Positions 43,731 to 54,090 of a DNA stretch of 64,000 nucleotides are shown here, piece by piece. The stretch's first letter is position 1. The number at the start of each line of letters is the position of its first letter. The translations under genes and the position numbers were made by a program. Under the pieces are notes generated by a model. It saw only the letters and a list, made by a program, of their open reading frames with translations. It had not been told where the DNA came from and searched no databases. The stretch comes from Amoebidium appalachense (lineage: Eukaryota; Ichthyosporea): assembly GCA_963693365.1 (NCBI GenBank), contig CAVNZM010000004.1, positions 11,656,001 through 11,720,000 on the forward strand. The letters are read 5' to 3'.

Positions 43731-46094
43731 CTAGGCCGTGGGCTGCATTGCCGGGACAGGCATGGGCATGTTTGTTGCACGCTCACCCCTCTGCTCGTGG
43801 TCGCGCAGATGTGCCGGGCCGTTTGCATAGGACACGGGCTGACGGCAGACGCCACACATGAAGTGGGTGGTGGCTGGGCCGCCAATGGTGGTGCCCCCCA
43901 TGAAGCCGTTGGTGCCGGCCGCCATCTGGGGCATGCCCGGGCCCATCTGCATGCCCATGGCAGCATATTGGGCCATGGGGTTGGGCATGGGCTGGCCGGG
44001 CTGCTGGGTGCGCATCTGCTGCTGCATGGCCAGCATCTGCTGCTGCATCTGCTGCTGCATGTGTGCTGCAAACTGGCGCTGCACCAGGGCCACGTTTGTG
44101 GCGTGCACCTGACGCAGCTGCTCCCGCTTGGTCTCGTCCGGCAGCAGCGTCACCAGGTCGTCAAACACCCGGTAGGCCCCAATGGGCCCCAGCAGCTGCA
44201 GGAACTGCAGGTAGTAGTTGCTGGCGTCTATCTCCCCTGTGCGGAACTGCCTCGACATGGCCTTGAAGGCCTCATAACGCTCCTCGCTGCCCCCCAACGC
44301 CTCCTTGATGTCGCTGACCAGCTTGGCGTTGCGGTCCACATACCCGGGCGGGCCAAACGATGCAGAGTTGTGGCTGGTGGTCATGTGCACACCGTTAGGC
44401 GCCATGCCCGTGGCCGGGGAAGTGGGCATGGTGGTTGTGGGCACACCGGATGCGGCCATGGATAGACCGGGTGGTGGCTGAAGGGCCGAGGAAACAGACA
44501 TGGGGAGAGCCATGGGGATCACAGGCGGCGTGGTGGGAGCAGTAACCGGTGCAACCGGGGTGGGGAGCAGGCCGACTGGGGGTTTGGGAAGAATGCCCAA
44601 GGAGGGGGTAGGTGCCGTTACTAAGGATGGAGCCCCGGTAATGGGGGCAGAAGCAGGGTTAGAAGTGGCTGCAGGTGTGTTGACCTTGGTGGGGGCAGAA
44701 GAAGAGGGTGCAGAGGCAGAAGGCAGCGGTGCCGGCTGGGAGGGAGAGGACACCGACGGACCAGGGGTGGGGGTCTTTGCCTGGGGGGCAGGCTGGGTGC
44801 GGTGGGCCACCTTCTCCTTGGCTGCGGCCTCTGCACGGACCATGCCTGGGAATGTGCGGTCGGCACTGCTAACAGGGGCAGCCCGGCTAGTGTTGGCGGC
44901 TGGGCGAGAGGCGGCGGCGACGCTGCTAAAGTGGTGGGGCTCACTGGCTGCATTTGCAGAAAGACTCGGAAAGTTGGCCACGGACAGGCGGGGGGCACTA
45001 GTGGTGTTACGGTTGCTAGACGGGGAAGTTGGCCGGCCAACGGTGGTGAATGCCCCGGGCCCCGAGGAAACAGAATTGAAGGTGTGGCCGCGGGTGTGAC
45101 GGGGAGCCTGGCTACCATGCCCACTGTGCGAGGAAGAACTAGCCTCGGATGCTGGAGTATACCCGATAAACCCAAGCTCGGGGGCTAGAATTCGTGCCGT
45201 AGCCGCCTTACGCTGCGCACGAGACATCCCCTTGGTGTGTTCGGCGGCAACATGCGCACGAAGGGCCGTCTCCGTTCCGAAAACAATGTACTTCTTGTCG
45301 CGACACTCCGGGTTGTTACACAAGTAATGCTCACTAACAAAGTGGTTCTCTAAATCTGCATACTCTGCCCACCACGAATTGGCATTCTCACAGAGATGAC
45401 ACTGGAAATGACTGTCGCGCAAATGCCGCAGAAGGTCGTCGTTGCCAAAGAAAAGTGTGTGGCAAAACTGACACGAAGGGTGGCCGCGATGCGATGTGTC
45501 GTTCGGATCACCAAACTCGTTGTGAATGGCCAACTCTTTAAGCGTGTAAAGGTGGTGAGAACCTAAGAATATCTTTAAGTTCGCTATGCATAAATCACAT
45601 AAATACTTTTCGTGAGCTTTGGACAGGTGGCCCTTAAGTTGGTCCAGATCGTCAAAAACGTCGGCGCAAATTTGACAAGCAAACTGGAACACACCCATGA
45701 CTTGGGTAAGAAGGGCGGTATCGTCGAAATACACCTGGAGGGTCTCCATAAACGGTCTACCGGACGCAATAAGCTCCTCATACGGCAACGTCTTGTCTTT
45801 GGTAAACACGACCTTTTCCATATCCGCGCGGCATAACACACAGAAGTTACTCTTGCCAAGCACCCGCATGCGCAGGGAGCACATATGGCAGAGCACCCGG
45901 TGATTGCAACAGCCAACAGCATAATAGGTGATGTCATCACAACATGCTGTACACGTCGTTAAGGCTGGTAGGACCACGGGGGACTCGCTACCGGAAGAAC
46001 CGTTCATGACCTTTTCCGCTTTCGTTTCCACTGTGGCGGGTCTCTGGGCCGGCACCGCCTGGGCTTTAGCCGCTTGCTTCTTCTTGTTCGCCAT
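43731..46094 (-). CDS. ZNF598: ZNF598/Hel2-type RING E3 ubiquitin ligase
   Basis: One exon, 787 aa, from ATG at 46094 (AAATAATGGCG) to TAG at 43731. The frame stays open 51 codons upstream. A CTGCAG 5 nt before the ATG could instead be the acceptor of a 5'UTR intron. The RING finger is at residues 48-88 (CTACC..CCNHRVLCHMC..CVLC). It is followed by the C2H2 series of the family to about 290: CQICADVFDDLDQLKGHL, CDLC, CQFCHTLFFGNDDLLRHL, CHLC.., CNNPEC. Then come a Ser/Pro/Ala-rich disordered stretch and the conserved helical block (KLVSDIKEALGGSEERYEAF.., about 600-680). A Met/Gln-rich segment and a last C2H2-like HFMCGVCRQ finger close the protein. The enzyme recognises collided ribosomes and ubiquitinates small-subunit proteins such as eS10/uS10, starting ribosome quality control. 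It is cytosolic. Confidence 0.93.
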   Translation of the reverse strand: MANKKKQAAKAQAVPAQRPATVETKAEKVMNGSSGSESPVVLPALTTCTACCDDITYYAVGCCNHRVLCHMCSLRMRVLGKSNFCVLCRADMEKVVFTKDKTLPYEELIASGRPFMETLQVYFDDTALLTQVMGVFQFACQICADVFDDLDQLKGHLSKAHEKYLCDLCIANLKIFLGSHHLYTLKELAIHNEFGDPNDTSHRGHPSCQFCHTLFFGNDDLLRHLRDSHFQCHLCENANSWWAEYADLENHFVSEHYLCNNPECRDKKYIVFGTETALRAHVAAEHTKGMSRAQRKAATARILAPELGFIGYTPASEASSSSHSGHGSQAPRHTRGHTFNSVSSGPGAFTTVGRPTSPSSNRNTTSAPRLSVANFPSLSANAASEPHHFSSVAAASRPAANTSRAAPVSSADRTFPGMVRAEAAAKEKVAHRTQPAPQAKTPTPGPSVSSPSQPAPLPSASAPSSSAPTKVNTPAATSNPASAPITGAPSLVTAPTPSLGILPKPPVGLLPTPVAPVTAPTTPPVIPMALPMSVSSALQPPPGLSMAASGVPTTTMPTSPATGMAPNGVHMTTSHNSASFGPPGYVDRNAKLVSDIKEALGGSEERYEAFKAMSRQFRTGEIDASNYYLQFLQLLGPIGAYRVFDDLVTLLPDETKREQLRQVHATNVALVQRQFAAHMQQQMQQQMLAMQQQMRTQQPGQPMPNPMAQYAAMGMQMGPGMPQMAAGTNGFMGGTTIGGPATTHFMCGVCRQPVSYANGPAHLRDHEQRGERATNMPMPVPAMQPTA

Positions 46095-48438
46095 TATTTC
46101 TGCAGAATAAGTACGAAGTGGGCAGTTAGTACAAGCACAAAAGATCCTCCATGACCAATTACAAAGGCGAGCTCTACCGATGCAAGAATGGCCACTAAGT
46201 GTAGTGGAATATCCGATAGGCAGATGCACACGTGCAGCCAAAACCATTGTGATTGTTCAAGTAAAAATGTCTTAACTCACGCTAAGGCAGCTTGCCGAGG
46301 AAGCACCGCTGTAGCACAAGACAAACCATCACCGTAGCCTAACTCCTTAACCGTCCCCAGCAGCCCACCTTTCCCGTCATCAGCCAGTACCCCAGGCGCA
46401 AAGCCACAATCCACCCTCCCCCGCGCAAAAAGGAAAAAAGCGGAAAAACTAAGCCTTTGTCTTGCCTGTCCTGTTTTTCTCTCTCTGCCAGCCTGCTTCC
46501 CACAAAAACCACTCTTAGAGCACAGGGAAATGTGTGACATCACCCGAGGAGGCGACATACGCTGTGGAAAAACTACATCTTCGCTCAGTGTCTATCAGAA
46601 ACAGCCTGGAGGTAGAGCTTAAGGGGTGTCTGCTTTATAAGCAGAGTGTAGGTGTGACATACCCGATGCTTTAAGACCAGAAGCCGAAGATGGAAGACAA
46701 ACTGAAAACAACAGCTTTGCACACTGCTGGAAGAAGGGTTTTGTCAGAAAACGTTGAAGTGTGCTCATGTGTAGGAAATCGTGGCAAGAACAAAAAAAGC
46801 GCGATGCTTGGTTCAACTGCAGAACCTTTCTCTCCCTAGGTCACACACATACACTAACACAACAAATCCACGATGGCCTGAAAACCTCTAAAAGCCTCTC
46901 TTGGTTTTCCACACAACCCAGGAAAGGTTTTCCACACACCCCAGAAAAGCGAAAGAGTGAGACACGAAAAACTCCAAACCCACAAAACCAAAGGAGTTTT
47001 TACCAGATTTCGAAACAGCAGGAGCCAAAAAGAAAGCAGTCTCTCTATATGCACCTTTTTTTCGCACTTATGAAGCACAACTACCACATAAGAATATTGC
47101 AAACGTGCTTCTGGAATGGCACTCCACCAAAAAGATCAGCTGGCCTTCAAAAGAAGAAAAAGGTACGACTCCTTCAACATTCTTTTTGTCGCAGCTCAAC
47201 ATAGATCGTTCCCTCACGCTTCCAGTTCAAAAGAAGAAAAGGCATCCAAACAAAAGCATGAAATAAGCATCTATAGCGTTCAAGAAAAGCGTCTCTGGTA
47301 TCTAGAAATCTGAACGAAAAGTCAAAGGATCCGTCAGAGTAAGAAACGCAGCATCAGGTTTGACAGTCGTGCTACTGTGAATTTTCACGAACTGAAAATC
47401 TGCTTGACGCTACCAAAACCACAAACAAAGTAACACCACCGGTTTCCTACACAGAGCTCAAGAAACCCAAGCCTCTTGTGTTACACCCAAGGTAAACCAA
47501 ATCCTCCCCGGACGTGAATGACTTTACACTTACCCAAGAAGAGACCTTAACGCTCAAACTTGCACAGGTCTCTCAAGATCTGCTTGCCTTTTCCACTACC
47601 TTCAAAACACGGCAAGGAGCAACTTCTCTCACGCTTTACACATACACTCTATCCAAGCTAAACGTAGAAAACTCAAAATCTCTACCAGCTTGCAACGAGA
47701 AACCAACTGAGTTGCCACAGTGACAGAGCGCACACGTCTGTCGCCTCGGACACGATCTGAGACTCTCCCCAAAATATTTTTTTGGGGGGGGTTTACATTT
47801 ACCATAAACTTGAATAACTCTCAGAAAAAACTTATTCTGTGCACATGTGTGTATAAGAGTTACTCGAAGGAAGAGTATAATGTATAGTCGTTTTTCAGGA
47901 AAATTATATTAACCTTAATTTGCCGTTTATTTCATGTGCGTAATCCTCAACGTACTTGTGCTTCATAAATATTCTTTTCCTGCTGAAATTTGTCAGAGCC
48001 GTATTGAAAAAGGGGATCTATCAACTACGCCAATCAAACGTTCCTGAAAATTCCCAACGACGTTCCATTGGTCATTTTGAGCGCGGGCGCGCGTAACTTG
48101 TAACGAGGTGACACGAAACCTTCGGACGTTTCCAAAGTTTCTTCGAACTCCGGATCCTCTCCCACTTTTAAAATCTTCCCCAATTTCCTGATCCGTAGGC
48201 TACCATCTCCTCCCCCCCCCCCCCCCCCCCCCCCCTTCTTTCCATCACAACTACTAGTGTGTAGTAAGATACTGGCAGCCGAACGCGGGGCTTCCGTGTG
48301 CAAAACAGGGGCGGAAGCCTTTAGCTCTTCTTCGTGCACCTAGTCACTTTATGCCCCCTTGCTGACTAGTCAGAAAACACTTCAGCCAGGCAGTGCACGT
48401 CATACTGGCCGTTTTGTAACAGAGAAAGTGGGAATGGT

Positions 48439-48478
48439 GAGGGAGGGAGGGAGGGAGGGAGGGAGGGAGGGAGGGAGG

Positions 48479-48532
<54 letters not shown>

Positions 48533-48537
48533 GGAGG

Positions 48538-48609
<72 letters not shown>

Positions 48610-48656
48610 TAGGAGAGAGAGAGAGAGGAGGGAGGGAGGGAGGGAGGGAGGGGGGG

Positions 48657-48726
<70 letters not shown>

Positions 48727-48803
48727 GGGGCAGAGATTGAATGAGAAAGAGGAGAGACAGAGACCGAGAGAGAGAGAGAGAGAGAGAGTGTGTGTGTGTG
48801 TGT

Positions 48804-48896
<93 letters not shown>

Positions 48897-48918
48897 TGTG
48901 TGTGTGTGTGTGTGTGTG
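48439..48918. repeat. (GA)n/(GGGA)n block ending in (TG)n
   Basis: 480 bp of purine-only repeats. Blocks of GGGA alternate with long GA runs, interrupted near 48727-48765 and by a TG island at 48788-48805, and end in TG. It can form triplex (H-DNA). Confidence 0.97.
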
Positions 48919-49786
48919 GTTGTGTGTATATGTGTGTAGTACAACACCAACAGCTTCTTGTAATTGCATCGCCCCTCTAAACGCCATGATGCATTTACAA
49001 ACGTGTTGTAGCCGTTGGTCAAGAAACACGTTCAAACTGTTGGGTTTTCAAGCCTTTGCTCACTTAAAGCGCGAGCTGATCTAGAGGTTATACGGGCTAA
49101 CTTGCAAGATGACGGCCACACTGTGTGTTTAGGGTAACCGGGACCGTTTCCGCACACCTTTGTCTCGCGCTCATACATACCAAGGTCGTGGCTTTCCCTC
49201 AGTAACATTCCAAAACAGCCCGACGGTTAAAGTCCTAGTATGCGTAACGCAAAAACTAGACTTGGGTACATCCAAATATCATCATTCAGAGAGATTAATG
49301 AAAGGAACGAACTAACAATGGTCTACCGGACAATTTCTTACTATAGCTTGGCACTCCTTTCTTCTTGCATATCCCCCCCTCCCCCTCCCCCCCCCCCCCC
49401 TCCCCCCTCCCCCTCCCCCTCCCCCTCCCCCCCCCCCCAAAAAAAAAAAAAAAAAAAAAAAACACGGAAAAAAAAAAAAAAAGAAAAGGAAAAAGAAGAG
49501 GAAGAAAGAAAACAGAGTACCATACACACATCTTGACACACACAGAGAAAGACACACCGAGACCCTAATCACCCAAGCACTACGTTGCTTGCACATCAAC
49601 CCTTGTGTAATTCAACCTACGCCAGTCCCTTCTCCCATCATGAGTCCTGCAACAGACAATGGTATACGCGGAGTCAATGAGAGCTGTGCAGGTAAGGAAA
49701 AGTTGCATCAAGCTTTACCGGTGCGCGGGGGGGGGGGGGAGGCGGCGGGAGGCGGCGGCAGAGAGGGGGGGGGGGTGGGGGGGGGG

Positions 49787-49843
<57 letters not shown>

Positions 49844-50199
49844 GAAGTGACCCACCAACCTAACGTTCTACAAACATACCCTGGCATCTTAGACAATCGT
49901 GGGCTAGCCCATGCATAGACCTGTGCCAACAAACCGGCCAAAATATCACATTGGCACACACACTTATGTGACCTTACCATTCTCAACTAGCGCTCACGCC
50001 ACCTACAGCAGGCCCCCTTCTGTACATAGTAAGTCTTGCCCCGAAGAATGCATGTTTTCAAGGCCTAGGCCATCTATAAAAAAAATAGATGCCATGAGAT
50101 GCATGCAGGGGCCGGATCCGCCTCGTCCTCCAGCCTGATTACGTAAGCCCTCGTAAATGTCATTCGAGGATTAGATTTCCCTCGTTTCAAATAATGTTA

Positions 50200-50251
50200 T
50201 GACGTCATTAAAGGCCAATGTTGGCCAGGTTCTATTGATAAAGTGACGTCA
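50200..50251. promoter_or_regulatory. Pair of CRE/ATF palindromes upstream of SDHAF4
   Basis: Perfect TGACGTCA at 50200-50207 and 50244-50251, 44 bp apart and about 430-480 bp before the SDHAF4 start. Between them lies GGCCAATGTTGGCC, which contains a CCAAT box on the plus strand. Binding by bZIP factors is inferred. Confidence 0.5.
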
Positions 50252-50269
50252 TAACAAATCGAGTATGAA

Positions 50270-50290
50270 AGTCATGATCATTTCATGACT
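50270..50290. promoter_or_regulatory. 21-bp imperfect palindrome
   Basis: AGTCATGA and TCATGACT are exact inverted copies around a 5-base centre, 19 bp after the second CRE. It could be a dimer-binding operator. Confidence 0.35.
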
Positions 50291-50444
50291 GTCACAGGTG
50301 TGGCTCCGCGTGTGCTTCCTCTCTGTCAGTCGGTCGCTGAACTTCCTACAATAACTTCACCCTTCAGTTTCTGGACTGTTATGATCGCTTCATACTTGCA
50401 TCAACCAGAAAGATTTTGGCGTTGTGTTAAACAACAAGGGCGGA

Positions 50445-50520
50445 GAGATAGCAGTTGTGGCACCTTTCCCCCCATCGAAATAGAGATAGCAGTTGTGGCA
50501 CCTTTTCCCCCATCGAAATA
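50445..50520. repeat. 38-bp tandem duplication in the SDHAF4 5' region
   Basis: Two adjacent 38-bp units, beginning GAGATAGCAGTTGTGGCACC, differ by a single C/T. They lie 157 bp before the start codon, probably in the promoter or 5'UTR. Confidence 0.95.
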
Positions 50521-50676
50521 CAATCACTGTAACGTTTAGGCCGGCAATTGACCAGCGTGAAACTACACTTACTGGTACCCACCCTTTGCTTTGACCACGA
50601 CGTTTGGGTGTGTCCAATTTATCCTTTCGGCTCCTTATTACTGAGAGAGATATATTTTTATACACAAGCAGCCATC

Positions 50677-51078
50677 ATGTTTCCTCTTGTCTCCTGTTTT
50701 GTCAACCTCGGTGCTCAGCGCAGCCTTATATCTGTGACTGGGCCACAAGCACAAACCCTTATCCGACCTGTGTCACTCTCCCTCCTCTCCGCTTCATATT
50801 CAACTATTATCAGAGGGAAACCAGGCAAAATGATGCCTCTCGGTGTGACCGGAGACCTGAACATCCGCGCTGTGTTGGATAACAGTGATGACGAAGACGA
50901 TGAAGGGCTACCAGCGCCGCAAAGAAAGAACCAAGAAGGAAAAACGGAGGCGAAAGATGAGAACATGAAAGACGGGGAGTGGGTCAACCCAAAGACAGGA
51001 GAGAGGGGCGGTCCTAAGGGGCCTGAGCCTGTGAGGTATGGCGACTGGGAAAAGGGCGGACGGTGCTATGATTTCTAA
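50677..51078 (+). CDS. SDHAF4: Succinate dehydrogenase assembly factor 4
   Basis: Single exon, 133 aa. The C-terminus is the DUF1674 signature: WVNPKTGERGGPKGPEPVRY followed by GDWEKGGRCYDF, ending exactly at the protein end as in human SDHAF4 (108 aa) and yeast Sdh8. The factor binds flavinated SdhA in the mitochondrial matrix, limits its autooxidation and promotes assembly of complex II. I chose ATG 50677 rather than the in-frame one at 50548. From 50677 the protein starts with a plausible mitochondrial presequence rich in Ser/Leu/Arg (about residues 1-50). An acidic stretch DDEDDEG follows. Putative CRE sites lie upstream. Confidence 0.93.
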   Translation: MFPLVSCFVNLGAQRSLISVTGPQAQTLIRPVSLSLLSASYSTIIRGKPGKMMPLGVTGDLNIRAVLDNSDDEDDEGLPAPQRKNQEGKTEAKDENMKDGEWVNPKTGERGGPKGPEPVRYGDWEKGGRCYDF

Positions 51079-51356
51079 TGCTACGTTGTGCTATGTTCTA
51101 CCGGTTGGTGAGGTCATTTTCTTCGATGAGGCGGGAGGGGGAAGGGGGGCGAGGGATGAGCGAACTATCACTCCACGCTCTTGGTTGGTACTGATAATCT
51201 GCAGAGTATTATGGCAGCCTATCTTCAGAAGATGCAAGCAATATTGGCCCCTTTATCTATACCTTGGGTTTCATTTTTCTTCTTTTTGCTTTCACAAATC
51301 CTCTCCTGCTGCGTTGTGTAGACGGGGTTCAAAGGGTTGGGAATTGTGAACATCGG

Positions 51357-51387
<31 letters not shown>

Positions 51388-51828
51388 ATAAAAAGCATGA
51401 AGGAAGGGTTTTTTAAGCTGTACAGTCCTGTTCTACACAACAGTGTCGTATATGTGCGATGATTTTTGCTGTCTTAGGTCTCTTTGTCTAGATCGCGCTT
51501 CATACAGTGCCCCACATCCCCGCTTCACTTGGGCCAAGAGTATGAACTTTTGTAGGAAGGAACCGTTGTGACGGGACCGCACATTTTTTTTTTCTTCTTA
51601 TTTATAAATGTCACTGCTGTGCACGAAACAAACACACGGTGTCCTGCAGGTTTAGTATCCCTACTATGACCCTTCCCCCCCCCCCCCCCCCCCCTCTTCT
51701 TGAGCTCAGCTCCCTTAGTGCGATTCTTCAATGGTAATCCTCCTCCCCTTTTTTTGTTTTTGGGGGGGGGGGGGAGGGGGGGGAGGACAATCGCTCTTTT
51801 ACATGTCACCAGGAGGCAGGCGGGACGG

Positions 51829-51866
<38 letters not shown>

Positions 51867-52052
51867 GGGGCAATAGCCGTGGTAGGGCGGGCACAGAACG
51901 GAGCAACATCCTTGGTGGGTTGGGGCCGTTTGGGCGGCACACACAGACACACACACATATTACACTCATCCAGCTGCTGCTCGTTTCCTTGTACATGTGT
52001 CTCCACTCGACAGGGCTGCGATTAGCATGCATATCTCTCCGCAATATCCCTT

Positions 52053-52105
<53 letters not shown>

Positions 52106-53401
52106 AAAAAGAAAGAAAGAACGAAAGAAAGAAAGAAAGAAAGAAGGAAGAAGAAATACGAACAAGATTTATATCAAAACACTGAGCCCATAGAGACACG
52201 TGACCACGTATACTCCCCTTCGAGACCCACGGGTGACCTACTCATGTTCAAGTGAAACAGTATCTGAGTTGGGTTTCGTTAACGAGGGGAATAGGTCGAA
52301 ACTCGGGTACTGTGGATGACGTGGGGCCCCCCTGAGGATGGGCTCTGCTTATTATGCATACTCTTTATGTATGGCTTGCATTCTGCATCGTGTTATCCGT
52401 TTGTTCTTGTGTACTTCGTACTTTTTGACGCATTCAAACCCCCCCCCCCCCCTCCCCCACCTCCCCCCCCCCCCCCCCCCCTTGACGTAGGTGCACGTAA
52501 TTCAATCACGCAAACATGTATGTTGTATCGACAATCCATTGTAAATTCTGGATCAGCAACCCCCCCCCCCCCCCCCCCCCCCCTCTCTCTCCCCCCCCCA
52601 TCCCCCCGCCCCCCCAACACACACACACGCCCACCCACCCACCCACCCATGGCCACCCACACATATCCTCCTCCTCAGGCCACCACCACCACCAGATGTA
52701 CATGCACACACCATTTCCTACAAACGGGTGCGCGCGCATGCATCCACACATATATAGTGTTGTGTCATTTCCCACACTACGACCATGTATAACGTAATAT
52801 TGGTTTCATGGACACATCACCCTTTCCGGTTTAAGATAGGGTAGGCAGATATATTGGGCACTTCCATTCAATGGCGCTTGAGCGCCCCTGGCGCTCTCGG
52901 CCATGGTACATATTCTCGGGTGGGGTAAAATAACGACAAAATCATTCTCCAGAACTCAATTGACTATTATTGAACGAGCTTGAGATATATAGGGGATATT
53001 TTGAATATGAATGAAGGGGGATATGCTTATGGACGGCCACCCAAATTATGTTGTATGTGGTTGCTATCACAAATGCTTACAAGTAATGTTAACGAGTGTT
53101 GATGGGACTAAAGAAACTTATAAACGGTGTGTGCGCGTGCATGTATGTGCGGGTATGTGCGATTTTTTCGATATTGTCCAGATGCGTCCTAGAGCATTCA
53201 ATCACGTTGATAATCAGATTTATGCTTTTCATGAGACTCCGAGAGTGCTTTCATTACACCTAAAGCTCTAACCTACAAATGAAGCCACGTCAGAACCTTG
53301 AAGTATGCAAGCGAGCAGATGCAAACATGCAATCCAAATGCATCAACTCGGTTTGTTTATGCTCACCAGTTTCATGACCTACAACACAAACTTAGCCCAA
53401 C
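51079..53401. other. Convergent intergenic region, SDHAF4 / DPY19L
   Basis: Contains G runs at 51360-51387 and 51832-51865, C runs at 51675-51693, 52052-52095 and 52561-52583, and a C-to-A junction with GAAA repeats at 52096-52150. SINE-like copy C lies at 52221-52452. A small GAGCGCC/GGCGCTC hairpin is at 52880-52896. 52950-53401 is tract-free 3' flank of DPY19L. No further gene is recognised. Confidence 0.65.
52221..52452 (+). mobile_element. Poly-C-tailed SINE-like element, copy C (near full length)
   Basis: The element has a tRNA-like head (TATCTGAGTTGGG .. GGTCGAAACTCGGG) and a middle with CCTGAGGATGGGCTCTGCTT. The tail is GTGTACTTCGTAC..GCATTCAAA followed by C14. Its 3' 64 bases (52375-52438) are identical, in reverse complement, to 56426-56489. 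Confidence 0.8.
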
Positions 53402-53676
53402 CTATGCATCTGTGCCCGTGGCCTTCTCTGCCTTTGCACCCTTCTTCTTAAACTTCTTCAGCTTGAGAATTGCAATCCGGTTCTTGTTGTACACCACCTG
53501 CCCAGGGGGGATAAATCAGTCAGGTGATGCAATCACACTGTCATGTGCATACCGATACCTCGCAGGTCTGAGTATGTGCGCTTAGAGAAAACGGTACGCC
53601 ACACGTCCTGTCACACAAAAAGCAAGCCTATTAAACAGGAATTTTCTACAAAGAGTGCACAAGGATTTTTTTTTTT

Positions 53677-53724
<48 letters not shown>

Positions 53725-53768
53725 ATCTGTCGGTCATGCACAACCCACATTTCCTTTCGTCTGAGACC

Positions 53769-53817
<49 letters not shown>

Positions 53818-54054
53818 TCCTTGAAAAAAAAAATAAACACACACCCACCCATCCACCCATAAAAGAAAAAAGAAAAAAATTAACACATTTCATCCCTTTC
53901 AAAGCCATTCCTTTCTGCTTACGTCCATATCCGACAAAGTGTGTACAGTATGCCTAGCCCCGTTAGCCGGTCGCCTCCCACGTCTTCCTTCCTAATTGTC
54001 TTACTTCTATGTTTTTGTGTTGCTTGTAAGATTGCATTCCCACTGCTACTTTGG

Positions 54055-54090
<36 letters not shown>

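Larger units (their letters stand above)
46095..50676. other. Divergent intergenic region, ZNF598 / SDHAF4
   Basis: 46095-47770 is tract-free and purine-rich on the plus strand (about 46750-47720); it is the ZNF598 upstream side. Open frames at 46761-47204 and 47514-47723 resemble nothing I know. 48204-48233 is a C run and 48439-48918 a GA block. 49375-49480 is C then A runs, and 49730-49842 G then GA. 49843-50676 is tract-free SDHAF4 upstream DNA. Confidence 0.6.

Noticed and set aside
44500-45099. 199-aa plus-strand frame
   Set aside because: It is antisense to the ZNF598 coding sequence and has Gly/Ala/Val-rich shadow composition.
48034-48339. 101-aa minus-strand frame
   Set aside because: It is interrupted by a poly-C-derived Gly run and has no recognisable similarity.
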